Below, in pieces: positions 50,063-58,515 of a stretch of DNA of 64,000 nt (position 1 is its first letter; each line of letters begins with the position of its first letter). The position numbers were made by a program, and so were the translations under genes. Source of the DNA: an uncultured Clostridia bacterium (lineage in GTDB: Bacteria; Bacillota; Clostridia; Oscillospirales; Acutalibacteraceae); contig CAMVQZ010000001.1 in NCBI GenBank assembly GCA_947169745.1, positions 1 to 64,000 on the forward strand, read 5' to 3'. Below the pieces are notes generated by a model. The model was not told where the DNA came from. It made no database searches and saw only the letters and a program-made list of their open reading frames with translations.

Positions 50063-51829
50063 GTGTTGAAAAAGAAAAAGGAAAAGGAAGTAAGGGGACA
50101 GTCATTCCTGAAAGGCGCTATGGTACTGGGATCAAGCATGATCATTGTCAAACTGATGGGTATGGTTTACAAGATCCTGCTTTCCAATATGTACGGAGGC
50201 GTAGGCACAGGACTCTTCAATGCCGCTTATGCCCTGTACAACCCGCTGTTTATGCTTTCGACAGCTGGATTTCCGATAGCGATCTCCAGAATGGTTTCTG
50301 AGAGTATAACGAAAAAAAGATACAGGGATGTAAAACAGATACATAGACTATCCGTGCCGATTTTCGTTTTTGCCGGATTGGCGTGTTTTCTGATAATGAT
50401 ACTCGGAAGCTTTGTCTATGTTAAGGCGATCAAGGCTGAAAACACTATTTTTGCTTTGCTGTGTCTTTCTCCGACTATTTTCTTTGGATGCCTGATGTCC
50501 ATTTACAGAGGATATTTTGAAGGCATGCGTAATATGGTTCCGACAGCAATTTCGGAGATCATAGAAGCAACTTGCAAGCTTTTTCTTGGTTTTACTGCTT
50601 CATTTTTAACAATGAAGATATGTATGAATAAGTATTACTCTACCGGATACGTTCTTGGTATGAAATACAACAGTGAAGCAGAAGCTCATGCAGCTGTGGT
50701 ACCTCTTGCAATAGGTGCAGCTATCACAGGCATTTCCCTTGGTTCTCTTTTTGGCTTCTTGTTCTTATTTATCAAGTATAAAAGGAGCGGTGACGGGATC
50801 AGGGCTAAAGAGCTTCGCGAATCGCCTCCGCCCAGATCTAACGGAACAATCGTAAGAACTATGGTCAGGACGGCTATTCCTATTGGCCTTGGTTCAATAA
50901 TAATGAGTCTTGCTGATATGATAGATTCTACTCTTGTTCAGAGAAGAATTTACAATATAATGGAAACAAATCCGGATGCATTGCTTAATGTATACGGTTC
51001 ACTTATCCCCGATGAGGTATTGTATTCCAATACTACCCATATTTATCTGTATGGATGCTATGGAATTGCGCTGACCCTCATGATGCTTGTAACTGCGCTG
51101 ACCCAGGTTTTCGGTACGACAGCACTTCCGTCTGTTACTGCTGCCTGGACCAGCGGAGATAAAGATAAAATGAAGCAGAGCATGGAAACAGTTCTCAGAG
51201 TAACCGTTCTCGTGACTTTGCCATCCGGAATCGGAATGTCTGTTCTTGCAGAGCCGCTGCTTTCGCTTATATACAGCGGAGCTTCAGTAGCAAATGAGGT
51301 TGAGATCGGTTCCAGAGTTCTGGCAGTTATGGGAATATCGGTAATATTCATCGCAACAAGTACTCCTCTTTGCAGTATGCTTCAGGCGGTAGGGCGTATG
51401 GATGTTCCTCTCAAGCTTTTTACAATAGGTATGGTTATCAAAATCGTTGTTAATTATATTCTTGTTGGTATACCTGAGATAAATATCCAGGGAGCAAACG
51501 TTGGTTCCATAGTATGCTATGGCTTTGTAACCGTTACTGCAATGCTTATTCTTTGCAGGGAAACGGGTATAACGCCGAATTTTGTTTCAATATTGATTAA
51601 ACCGCTTATCGCTGCTATTATCTGCGGCGTTACAAGTTACTTTGCTGAGATATTCTTCGATCTTTTCCTTGTACAGAGATTAGCGACTATTGTAGCGGTT
51701 GTGACTGCAATAATAGTATATTTTGTTGCACTCCTTCTGATAAAGGCGATAAAGAAAGAAGATATCGTTCAGATGCCGAAGGGATACAAAATTGTAAGAA
51801 TACTTGAAAAACGCGGTCTTATAAGGTAG
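50063..51829 (+). CDS. MOP-superfamily polysaccharide/lipid flippase (YabM/SpoVB-like)
   Basis: QSFLKGAMVLGSSMIIVKLMGMVYKILLSNMYGGVGTGLFNAAYALYN; ~14 TM helices; precedes mazG as in the yab region. Confidence 0.88.
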   Translation: MLKKKKEKEVRGQSFLKGAMVLGSSMIIVKLMGMVYKILLSNMYGGVGTGLFNAAYALYNPLFMLSTAGFPIAISRMVSESITKKRYRDVKQIHRLSVPIFVFAGLACFLIMILGSFVYVKAIKAENTIFALLCLSPTIFFGCLMSIYRGYFEGMRNMVPTAISEIIEATCKLFLGFTASFLTMKICMNKYYSTGYVLGMKYNSEAEAHAAVVPLAIGAAITGISLGSLFGFLFLFIKYKRSGDGIRAKELRESPPPRSNGTIVRTMVRTAIPIGLGSIIMSLADMIDSTLVQRRIYNIMETNPDALLNVYGSLIPDEVLYSNTTHIYLYGCYGIALTLMMLVTALTQVFGTTALPSVTAAWTSGDKDKMKQSMETVLRVTVLVTLPSGIGMSVLAEPLLSLIYSGASVANEVEIGSRVLAVMGISVIFIATSTPLCSMLQAVGRMDVPLKLFTIGMVIKIVVNYILVGIPEINIQGANVGSIVCYGFVTVTAMLILCRETGITPNFVSILIKPLIAAIICGVTSYFAEIFFDLFLVQRLATIVAVVTAIIVYFVALLLIKAIKKEDIVQMPKGYKIVRILEKRGLIR

Positions 51830-51847
51830 AATAGCATTGGTCGCTTT

Positions 51848-52675
51848 TTGTCAAAGGAGAGATACTCTTTGGAGTTTGAGTTTAAAGACAAATACACAAC
51901 AGAAGATCTTGTGCAAATAGTCAGGATTCTCCGTTCGCCGGAGGGCTGCCCATGGGACAAGGTACAGACTCACAGGTCTATCAGAAAGGATTTTATCGAG
52001 GAAGTATACGAGGCTATTGACGCGATAGATGCTGATGATAAGGAACACCTCAGAGAAGAATTAGGAGATGTTCTTTTACAGGTTGTTTTTCATTGTGTGC
52101 TTGCCGAAGAGGAAAAAAATTTTGACCTTGATGATGTGGCAGATGAGATCTGCAAAAAGATGATTATACGTCATCCTCATGTTTTTGGTGATGTTAACGC
52201 CGAAACGACCGATGAGGTTCTTAAAAATTGGGATGAGATCAAAATGAAAACTCATTCCCAGAAAAAAACATCTGAGGCTATGGATAGTGTTTCAAAAACT
52301 CTTCCGTCTCTTATGAGAGCAGGAAAGCTTCAAAAGAAAGCCAGAAGATGTGGTGTTGGTCCGGTTGATACTGATGCAGCTCTTGAAAATGTAAGGAATG
52401 CTTTCAATGAGTTTGAGAAATCTGTTTCTTCTGAGAATAAGGAAGAAAAAAGTATTGCAATGGGGAAACTTCTGTTTTCCATTGTAAATTTGTCGGAGTT
52501 TACCGGAACCGATTGTGAAGAATCGCTGTATAATACCTGTGAGGAATTCACGGAGCAATTCAAGGCCTTTGAAAAGGCTACTGCTCAGGAGGGTATTGAT
52601 ATACAGGATCCGGATACGAAAGTAACGGATCAGCTATGGATTAATATTACAAAAGAAAAATTGGAGGAATCGTAA
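51848..52675 (+). CDS. mazG: Nucleoside triphosphate pyrophosphohydrolase (true start possibly TTG 51869)
   Basis: ILRSPEGCPWDKVQTHRSIRKDFIEEVYEAIDAID, REELGDVLLQVVFH. Confidence 0.93.
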   Translation: MSKERYSLEFEFKDKYTTEDLVQIVRILRSPEGCPWDKVQTHRSIRKDFIEEVYEAIDAIDADDKEHLREELGDVLLQVVFHCVLAEEEKNFDLDDVADEICKKMIIRHPHVFGDVNAETTDEVLKNWDEIKMKTHSQKKTSEAMDSVSKTLPSLMRAGKLQKKARRCGVGPVDTDAALENVRNAFNEFEKSVSSENKEEKSIAMGKLLFSIVNLSEFTGTDCEESLYNTCEEFTEQFKAFEKATAQEGIDIQDPDTKVTDQLWINITKEKLEES

Positions 52676-52954
52676 ATGAACAAAACAGAACTTATTGAAG
52701 CAGTTTCAAAAAAGGCTGAAATTTCCAAAAAGGACGCTGAAAAGGCTGTTGCTGCTGTAATTGATGTTATCGTAGAGCAGGTTTCAGAGGGTAACGATAT
52801 CCGTATCGTAGGCTTTGGTACATTTGAGCGTCGTGAAAGAAAAGAAAGAACAGGATGCGATCCGCGTACTAATGCCAAGATTACTATTCCTGCTTCCAAG
52901 GTTCCTGCATTCAAGGCAGGCAAGGCATTCAAGGATGCTGTTGACAAGAAATAA
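52676..52954 (+). CDS. hup: HU family DNA-binding protein
   Basis: MNKTELIEAVSKKAEISKKDAEKAVAAVIDVI, GFGTFERRERKERTGCDPRTNAKITIPASKVPAFKAGKAFKDAV. Confidence 0.96.
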   Translation: MNKTELIEAVSKKAEISKKDAEKAVAAVIDVIVEQVSEGNDIRIVGFGTFERRERKERTGCDPRTNAKITIPASKVPAFKAGKAFKDAVDKK

Positions 52955-52960
52955 TTAACG

Positions 52961-52986
52961 AAACCGGTCTGAGTGACCGGTTTTAC
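52961..52986 (+). terminator. Terminator after hup
   Basis: AAACCGGTC-tgagt-GACCGGTTT then TAC-TTTT. Confidence 0.7.
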
Positions 52987-53069
52987 TTTTATTATTTTCT
53001 TTGTACTGAATGTTTAGTTGTCTATATTTTATATGAGAATAATATTAGGTAAAAAAAGGGAGAGAAAAA

Positions 53070-53312
53070 ATGAGACTTGATAAGTATTTAAAGATCAGCA
53101 GAATAATAAAAAGAAGAACAATAGCAAATGAAGCCTGTGACGCAGGAAGAGTATTTGTAAACGGAAAACAGGCACGTGCATCATATGATGTGAAAATAGG
53201 GGATATCATTGAGATATCTCTTGGCAATCATCCGGTCAGAGCCGAGGTGCTGAATATCAATGAATATGCAAAAAAAGACGAGGCCGGTATGATGTACCGG
53301 ATCATAGAGTAA
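53070..53312 (+). CDS. rqcP: S4-domain RNA-binding protein RqcP (YabO/Hsp15-like)
   Basis: MRLDKYLKISRIIKRRTIANEACDAGRVFVNGKQARASYDVKIGDIIEI. Confidence 0.9.
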   Translation: MRLDKYLKISRIIKRRTIANEACDAGRVFVNGKQARASYDVKIGDIIEISLGNHPVRAEVLNINEYAKKDEAGMMYRIIE

Positions 53313-53461
53313 TATTTTTCATTTCGGAATCATATTATTTATTGTCTGTATGATAATGCTTTACCTGGAACAGATATTAATTACGCTCCGGGTGACCTTA
53401 TGTTTTTTAAAAAATTGTACAGATGCCAGTTCTCCCATCTTATACTGACCGGAGGGATAGT

Positions 53462-53746
53462 ATGGATTCATCAGAAAATAATATTTCGCTTAAGAAACAC
53501 AGTATAATTCTTGAAAACAGGAAAAATCTGAATGCAACAGGAGTATATGATGTAATAGGATTTGATAATCAGCAGATAACACTAAAAACTGAGCTTGGCG
53601 AAATGATGATCGGCGGAAATGATCTTAAAATCAACCGATTTAGTCAGGAAAACGGAGAACTTGATATTAATGGCGAAATAAACTCCATTATTTATTCTGA
53701 AGACAGAGACAACCGGGATGGCTTTTTTTCAAAGCTTTTCAGATAG
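53462..53746 (+). CDS. yabP: Sporulation protein YabP
   Basis: KHSIILENRKNLNATGVYDVIGFDNQQITLKTELGEMMIGGNDLKI. ATG 53462. Confidence 0.9.
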   Translation: MDSSENNISLKKHSIILENRKNLNATGVYDVIGFDNQQITLKTELGEMMIGGNDLKINRFSQENGELDINGEINSIIYSEDRDNRDGFFSKLFR

Positions 53747-53755
53747 GGTGATTTT

Positions 53756-54220
53756 TTGGGAGCTACCACAGATCAGCAGACCGCAGCATTTCTCTACGCT
53801 TTCGTCTTTGGTATTTTGTTTGAAGCAGTGTACATTTTGATTTCATCATTACTGATTGTTTTTAATACAGATAAAAAATTCTATTTTATTCCCGATATAA
53901 TTATTTCTTTTTTATTCGTGATGATAAACTATATTTACGCCATCAGTATGACAGAGGGAAGGATAAGGCTGTTCGTTTTGATAGCCGAAGCTATTGGAAT
54001 TATCTGTCTGCATCTGCTGATAGGAAAACAGCTCCGGAAAGCTGTTATGTTTATATCAAAGATTGTAAAAATGATGATATTAAAAGAAAAAGTCATTATT
54101 TTTAAACTATTATCTGTATTTTATGGCATTATTGAGATAATTTTACCGAAAACAAATCTCTTTAAATCAAAAAAAAGCAAAAAGAATGTCGATTTATCTT
54201 GCAAAGATATGGTAAAATAG
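53756..54220 (+). CDS. yabQ: YabQ-like sporulation membrane protein
   Basis: Hydrophobic protein directly after yabP; position and architecture fit YabQ. Confidence 0.75.
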   Translation: MGATTDQQTAAFLYAFVFGILFEAVYILISSLLIVFNTDKKFYFIPDIIISFLFVMINYIYAISMTEGRIRLFVLIAEAIGIICLHLLIGKQLRKAVMFISKIVKMMILKEKVIIFKLLSVFYGIIEIILPKTNLFKSKKSKKNVDLSCKDMVK

Positions 54221-54228
54221 TGTATAAT
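54199..54228 (+). promoter_or_regulatory. Putative promoter upstream of divIC
   Basis: TTGCAA-N18-TATAAT. Confidence 0.4.
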
Positions 54229-54270
54229 ATCATTGTAAATCGTTTATAGTTCAATCGGTAGGTGAAATTA

Positions 54271-54609
54271 ATGCAGGCAAAGATTGCAGGCAGAAAAAGA
54301 CGGTCGCGCAAGAAAAGCAAAAGCAGAAATATTTTGCTGTATGTTATTCTTGTTGTAGTGACACTTTATGTTTTGTTTCTGATAGTTGATCAACAGATAA
54401 AAATTAATAATGCCAGATCAGAGCTTAACCAGCTTGATGATAAGATATTCAATCAAGAACAAACCAATGCGGAGTTGAAAAAGGTTTCAGACGCTGTTCA
54501 GAAAAATGACGAAAAAGCGTTTGAGAACTACGTTGAAAGAATAGCAAGAGAAGATCTGGATTATGTAAAAAACGGTGAAGTTGTATTTGTTAACATTGCC
54601 GGTGACTGA
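54271..54609 (+). CDS. divIC: Septum formation initiator (DivIC/FtsB family)
   Basis: Basic N-terminus, one TM, coiled coil, VERIAREDLDYVKNGEVVFV. Confidence 0.85.
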   Translation: MQAKIAGRKRRSRKKSKSRNILLYVILVVVTLYVLFLIVDQQIKINNARSELNQLDDKIFNQEQTNAELKKVSDAVQKNDEKAFENYVERIAREDLDYVKNGEVVFVNIAGD

Positions 54610-54629
54610 GAGGAGAAAGCAATTTTAGT

Positions 54630-55097
54630 ATGGATCTTGAAGTTGGAATGATTGTAGAAGGTAAAGTAACGGGTATTACAAAATTCGGTGCGTTCGTGGA
54701 TATCGAAGGCGGAAAGACCGGTATGGTGCATATATCAGAGGTTGCACCCACATATGTGAATGATATTAAGGATTTTCTTAGTGAGGGTCAGACTGTAAAA
54801 GTCAAGATTCTGACCATCGGAGAAGACGGCAAAATCAGCTTGTCTATCAAAAAAGCTGCTCCTCAGCAAAGAAGGAATAGTGCTCAGCCTGGTAATGATA
54901 CCAGGAATTCGTCACCGAGACAGCCAGCAAGACCTGGTAATTATGAATGGCAGTCCTCTAAGAAAACTGAACCGTCAAGCTTTGAAGATATGCTTTCCAG
55001 ATTCAAGCAGGCAAGTGATGAGAAAATGTCTGATCTGAAAAGAAACGAAAATAAGCGCGGCGGCTATTCCAGAAGAGGAAATTCTCAAAAACAGTAA
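54630..55097 (+). CDS. S1 RNA-binding domain protein (YabR-like)
   Basis: DLEVGMIVEGKVTGITKFGAFVDIEGGKTGMVHISEVAPTYV. Confidence 0.92.
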   Translation: MDLEVGMIVEGKVTGITKFGAFVDIEGGKTGMVHISEVAPTYVNDIKDFLSEGQTVKVKILTIGEDGKISLSIKKAAPQQRRNSAQPGNDTRNSSPRQPARPGNYEWQSSKKTEPSSFEDMLSRFKQASDEKMSDLKRNENKRGGYSRRGNSQKQ

Positions 55098-55148
55098 AGT
55101 TATATCGGAGAGTTGCAAAACTCTCCTTTATTTTTGAAAGGAAAAAAT

Positions 55149-56306
55149 ATGCTTATTATAAATGCTGAAATTCATACTCTTGATAAGAATGACAGAATAA
55201 TAGAAAATGGTTTTCTGGAAATAGAAAATGATAAGATTGTCTCTGTCAAAAATATGTCTGAGTTTGACAAAAATATTGATAATGCGATAGATGTAAAAGG
55301 GAAAAGCATTTATCCCGGCTTCATTGATGCCCATACACATATCGGTGTATTTGAGGATTCCATATCCTTCGAAGGCAGCGACGGTAATGAAGATACAGAT
55401 CCGGTTACTCCAAATCTCAGAGTTGTGGATGGTATAAACAGCTTTGACGGTTATTTTAATGATGCGGTTATGGCCGGTGTTACGACTGTAATAGTCAGCC
55501 CGGGAAGTACAAATGTAATAGGGGGCAATATTACTGCGCTGAAAACCGTCGGGAAGCAGATAGATAAAATGATCCTTAAAGATCCTGTCGCAATAAAATT
55601 TGCTCTTGGAGAAAACCCGAAATCTACATATAATGACAGAGAGCAGACTCCTGTCACAAGAATGGCCATAGCAGCTCTGATAAGAGAAAATCTGAACAGA
55701 GCCAGGAGGTATCTTGAGAATAAAGAGAATGAAGAAAACTACAGCGAATATGATCCAAAATGTGAGGCTCTGATCCCTCTTTTAGAAAAGAAAATACCTG
55801 CTCATTTTCACGTTCACAGAGCAGATGATATTTTTACTGCTATCAGAATCTGCAAGGAATTTGATCTGGATTATGTTCTGGTTCATGCTACAGACGCTCA
55901 TTTAATTACGGATGAATTAAAAGAAGAAAACGCAGCTGTTCTTTCCGGTCCCTTCCTGACTGACAGGAGTAAACCCGAGCTGAAAAATCTTTCGCCGTCT
56001 GCTCCGGGTATTCTGTCCTCGGGTGGTATAAAGACCGCTATCATAACCGATCATCCTGAAATACCAATATCATTTCTGAATGTCTGTGCAGCTATTGCTG
56101 TTCGTGAAGGAATGGCTCACAGCGATGCAATTAAAGCTCTGACAATAAACGCTGCTGAAATATGTGGTATCTCCCACAGAGTAGGTTCTCTCGAAGAAGG
56201 GAAGGATGCTGATCTGTTCGTAATAGACGGAGATCCTATAAATATAATGAATAAACCTGATATGGTCATTGTTAATGGTAAGATTGCCTTTAATGCTCAC
56301 AAATAA
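55149..56306 (+). CDS. Amidohydrolase (imidazolonepropionase-like)
   Basis: YPGFIDAHTHIGVFE, ITDHPEIPISF, GSLEEGKDADLFVIDGDP. Confidence 0.9.
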   Translation: MLIINAEIHTLDKNDRIIENGFLEIENDKIVSVKNMSEFDKNIDNAIDVKGKSIYPGFIDAHTHIGVFEDSISFEGSDGNEDTDPVTPNLRVVDGINSFDGYFNDAVMAGVTTVIVSPGSTNVIGGNITALKTVGKQIDKMILKDPVAIKFALGENPKSTYNDREQTPVTRMAIAALIRENLNRARRYLENKENEENYSEYDPKCEALIPLLEKKIPAHFHVHRADDIFTAIRICKEFDLDYVLVHATDAHLITDELKEENAAVLSGPFLTDRSKPELKNLSPSAPGILSSGGIKTAIITDHPEIPISFLNVCAAIAVREGMAHSDAIKALTINAAEICGISHRVGSLEEGKDADLFVIDGDPINIMNKPDMVIVNGKIAFNAHK

Positions 56307-56465
56307 TCCGTTAATATCTTTTGCCATTGTTTGTTGTAAATATATCTAAATCTGATTCATAAACTTTTAACATATTTTTAATCAAACCCCTTTATTTTTT
56401 TAGTGATTAGTGTTATAATAGTTATAATCTCAGATAGAGATAATTTACTCCAAGGAGGCATGGCT

Positions 56466-57005
56466 ATGAAGTATAACATTGTCGGCAGAAAAGTTAACCT
56501 GAGAGATAATTTTAAGGAGCGTGTTTACAAAAAACTTGGTAAATTTGAAAAGATTTTTTCTGAGGATGCAGAAGCAACCGTAACCGTTACACTTGAAAAA
56601 AATCGTCAGACTGTCGAAGTTACAATATTTGATAACGGAATGATGTATCGTGCTGAGAGTACTTCTCTTGAAATGAATGATTCTCTTGACACTGTAGTTG
56701 ATATTCTGGGAGGTCAGATCAGGAAAAACAAGACAAAGCTTAGCAAAAAGATCAAGCCTGAATCCATGGATCAGTTCTTTATGGATGAGGATTCTGAAGA
56801 GGATGCTATGTCCGAGGATGATGATTACGAAGTTGTCAGAAAAAAGACATTTTCTGTTAAGCCTTTAAGTACAGAGGAAGCTATTCTTCAGATGAATATG
56901 ATCGGTCACGAGTTCTTTATGTTCCGGAATGCAAATACGAACGAGATCAATGTGGTTTACAGACGCAAGGATGGAAAATACGGTTTGCTCGAACCCGAGG
57001 ATTAA
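56466..57005 (+). CDS. hpf: Ribosome hibernation-promoting factor, long form
   Basis: MKYNIVGRKVNLRDNFKERVYKKLGKFEKIF; C-terminal domain VVRKKTFSVKPLSTEEAILQMNMIGHEFFMFRNANTNEINVVYRRKDGKYGLLEP. Confidence 0.95.
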   Translation: MKYNIVGRKVNLRDNFKERVYKKLGKFEKIFSEDAEATVTVTLEKNRQTVEVTIFDNGMMYRAESTSLEMNDSLDTVVDILGGQIRKNKTKLSKKIKPESMDQFFMDEDSEEDAMSEDDDYEVVRKKTFSVKPLSTEEAILQMNMIGHEFFMFRNANTNEINVVYRRKDGKYGLLEPED

Positions 57006-57102
57006 TATATACCGCACAGCGCAGACGATAGAGTGCCGGACTGATATTCAATGGTGTTGGTGATAATTTGAATTGTCCGTGTCTGAAAACAGAAAATAAT
57101 AA

Positions 57103-57133
57103 ACTCCTGCATCTTTGTGGTGCAGGAGTATTT
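57103..57133. terminator. Bidirectional terminator between convergent genes
   Basis: ACTCCTGCA...TGCAGGAGT then ATTTTATT. Confidence 0.7.
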
Positions 57134-57135
57134 TA

Positions 57136-57522
57136 TTATATATATTTTTTCGTATAAGCAAGCTCGATCTCATACCTGTATCCGTCATGATCCCAATGAA
57201 TAATTTTATAGCAATCACCATTTTCCGACAAGTAATTTCTTGCATTGCTATCAAGGCAACATTCAAGTACCCCTTTGATCTTCTTGATCGAAGGAACAAA
57301 AACTTTATTGCTTTTATCATTAATAAGTGCAAGTCTTACAAAAAATTCTTTGATTTCTGATGGGGTAAATGGATCGACGCCATAATAGGAAAATACTTCT
57401 ATAGAGCTTTTGATAAGACTAAAGCTCTGCATTTTGCTGTAATCCACGAGAGAATGAGGGTTTTTGTAAATGAATTCTACCTCGCGAAAATTAATATCAT
57501 TTAGGCTTTTTTTCATTTTCAA
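57136..57522 (-). CDS. Hypothetical protein paired with DUF4364
   Basis: 128-aa ORF whose start overlaps the upstream DUF4364 gene; no recognised motif. Confidence 0.65.
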   Translation of the reverse strand: MKMKKSLNDINFREVEFIYKNPHSLVDYSKMQSFSLIKSSIEVFSYYGVDPFTPSEIKEFFVRLALINDKSNKVFVPSIKKIKGVLECCLDSNARNYLSENGDCYKIIHWDHDGYRYEIELAYTKKYI

Positions 57523-58105
57523 GTTCCTTTAGTGTCTGAGTAATTATATCATAATCCCCCAATGAAGCTGCAAGTACCACAGAATAAAACTTTTCCGGAT
57601 CACTATGAAATCTTCTTTTGACAGCATTGGCGTCGGATCTGTCCGGGACGAACAGAGATATTTCCATCAGGTCTCTTATCCCATCAGTTATACGAAGATC
57701 AACTTTATATCCGCCGTCTTTTATCTTCGTAATCGAAACCGGATTTTCTTTTTCTATCTTTCGTCTTTCAGAGAGCTTCATTGTCGCAGTTACAGCCTTA
57801 TGTCTTACAGACATAGAAAGTTCACTGCTGAGCTGTTGAGATATAAGTATACCGTTTGAAGTAATCTCTATTAGCTCCGGATTATCATCGTTGTTTTTTA
57901 TGTTGCCGCATTTAATAAGCTCAGACAGAGCAGAATTTGTTTCAAAATAGTTTGCAATGCCGTTTTCCTGAATGATCTCTATCAGGTCTTCCTGGGGAAA
58001 AGGACGGGAGATATTAGTCAGCATATAACAAATAAGAATACCAATATCTCTGGTATTTCTTAATCCGCCAGGCTCAATGCCTTCGGAAAAAGCGTCAAAA
58101 TCCAT
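57497..58105 (-). CDS. DUF4364-family protein
   Basis: LRNTRDIGILICYMLTNISRPFPQEDLIEIIQENGIANYFETNSALSELIKCGNI winged-helix-like N-terminus. Confidence 0.8.
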   Translation of the reverse strand: MDFDAFSEGIEPGGLRNTRDIGILICYMLTNISRPFPQEDLIEIIQENGIANYFETNSALSELIKCGNIKNNDDNPELIEITSNGILISQQLSSELSMSVRHKAVTATMKLSERRKIEKENPVSITKIKDGGYKVDLRITDGIRDLMEISLFVPDRSDANAVKRRFHSDPEKFYSVVLAASLGDYDIITQTLKELENEKKPK

Positions 58106-58515
58106 ATTATATCACCTCTTGATCGGATTTCTTTCTTTAATTATAACATATTCATTTTATTTTAAAAGGGGTTTATTGATTTTTTCTGGCTTTGCGGATA
58201 AAAAATTAAATTCATTTATTAACATATGTATCAGTGAAAAGATTAGGAGGTCTTAATATTACTTCTGCAAAAAGTTGCACATACGGATTGAGGTTCAAGA
58301 GGCAATTAATACCATTTGTGGCATATGCTGTTGTTATTATCTTAAAAATATATCAATGATTTTTAATTTGTTACTAAAATCAGTTGTAAATTTTTTATTA
58401 ACAAACCTATCATTATTGAAAATAACACTTCGGAATGATATAATATAATAAAAAATATTATTATATGTTGGAGTATTGTTGTTAATTATTAACATATAAA
58501 AGGAGGGTGATCGGT

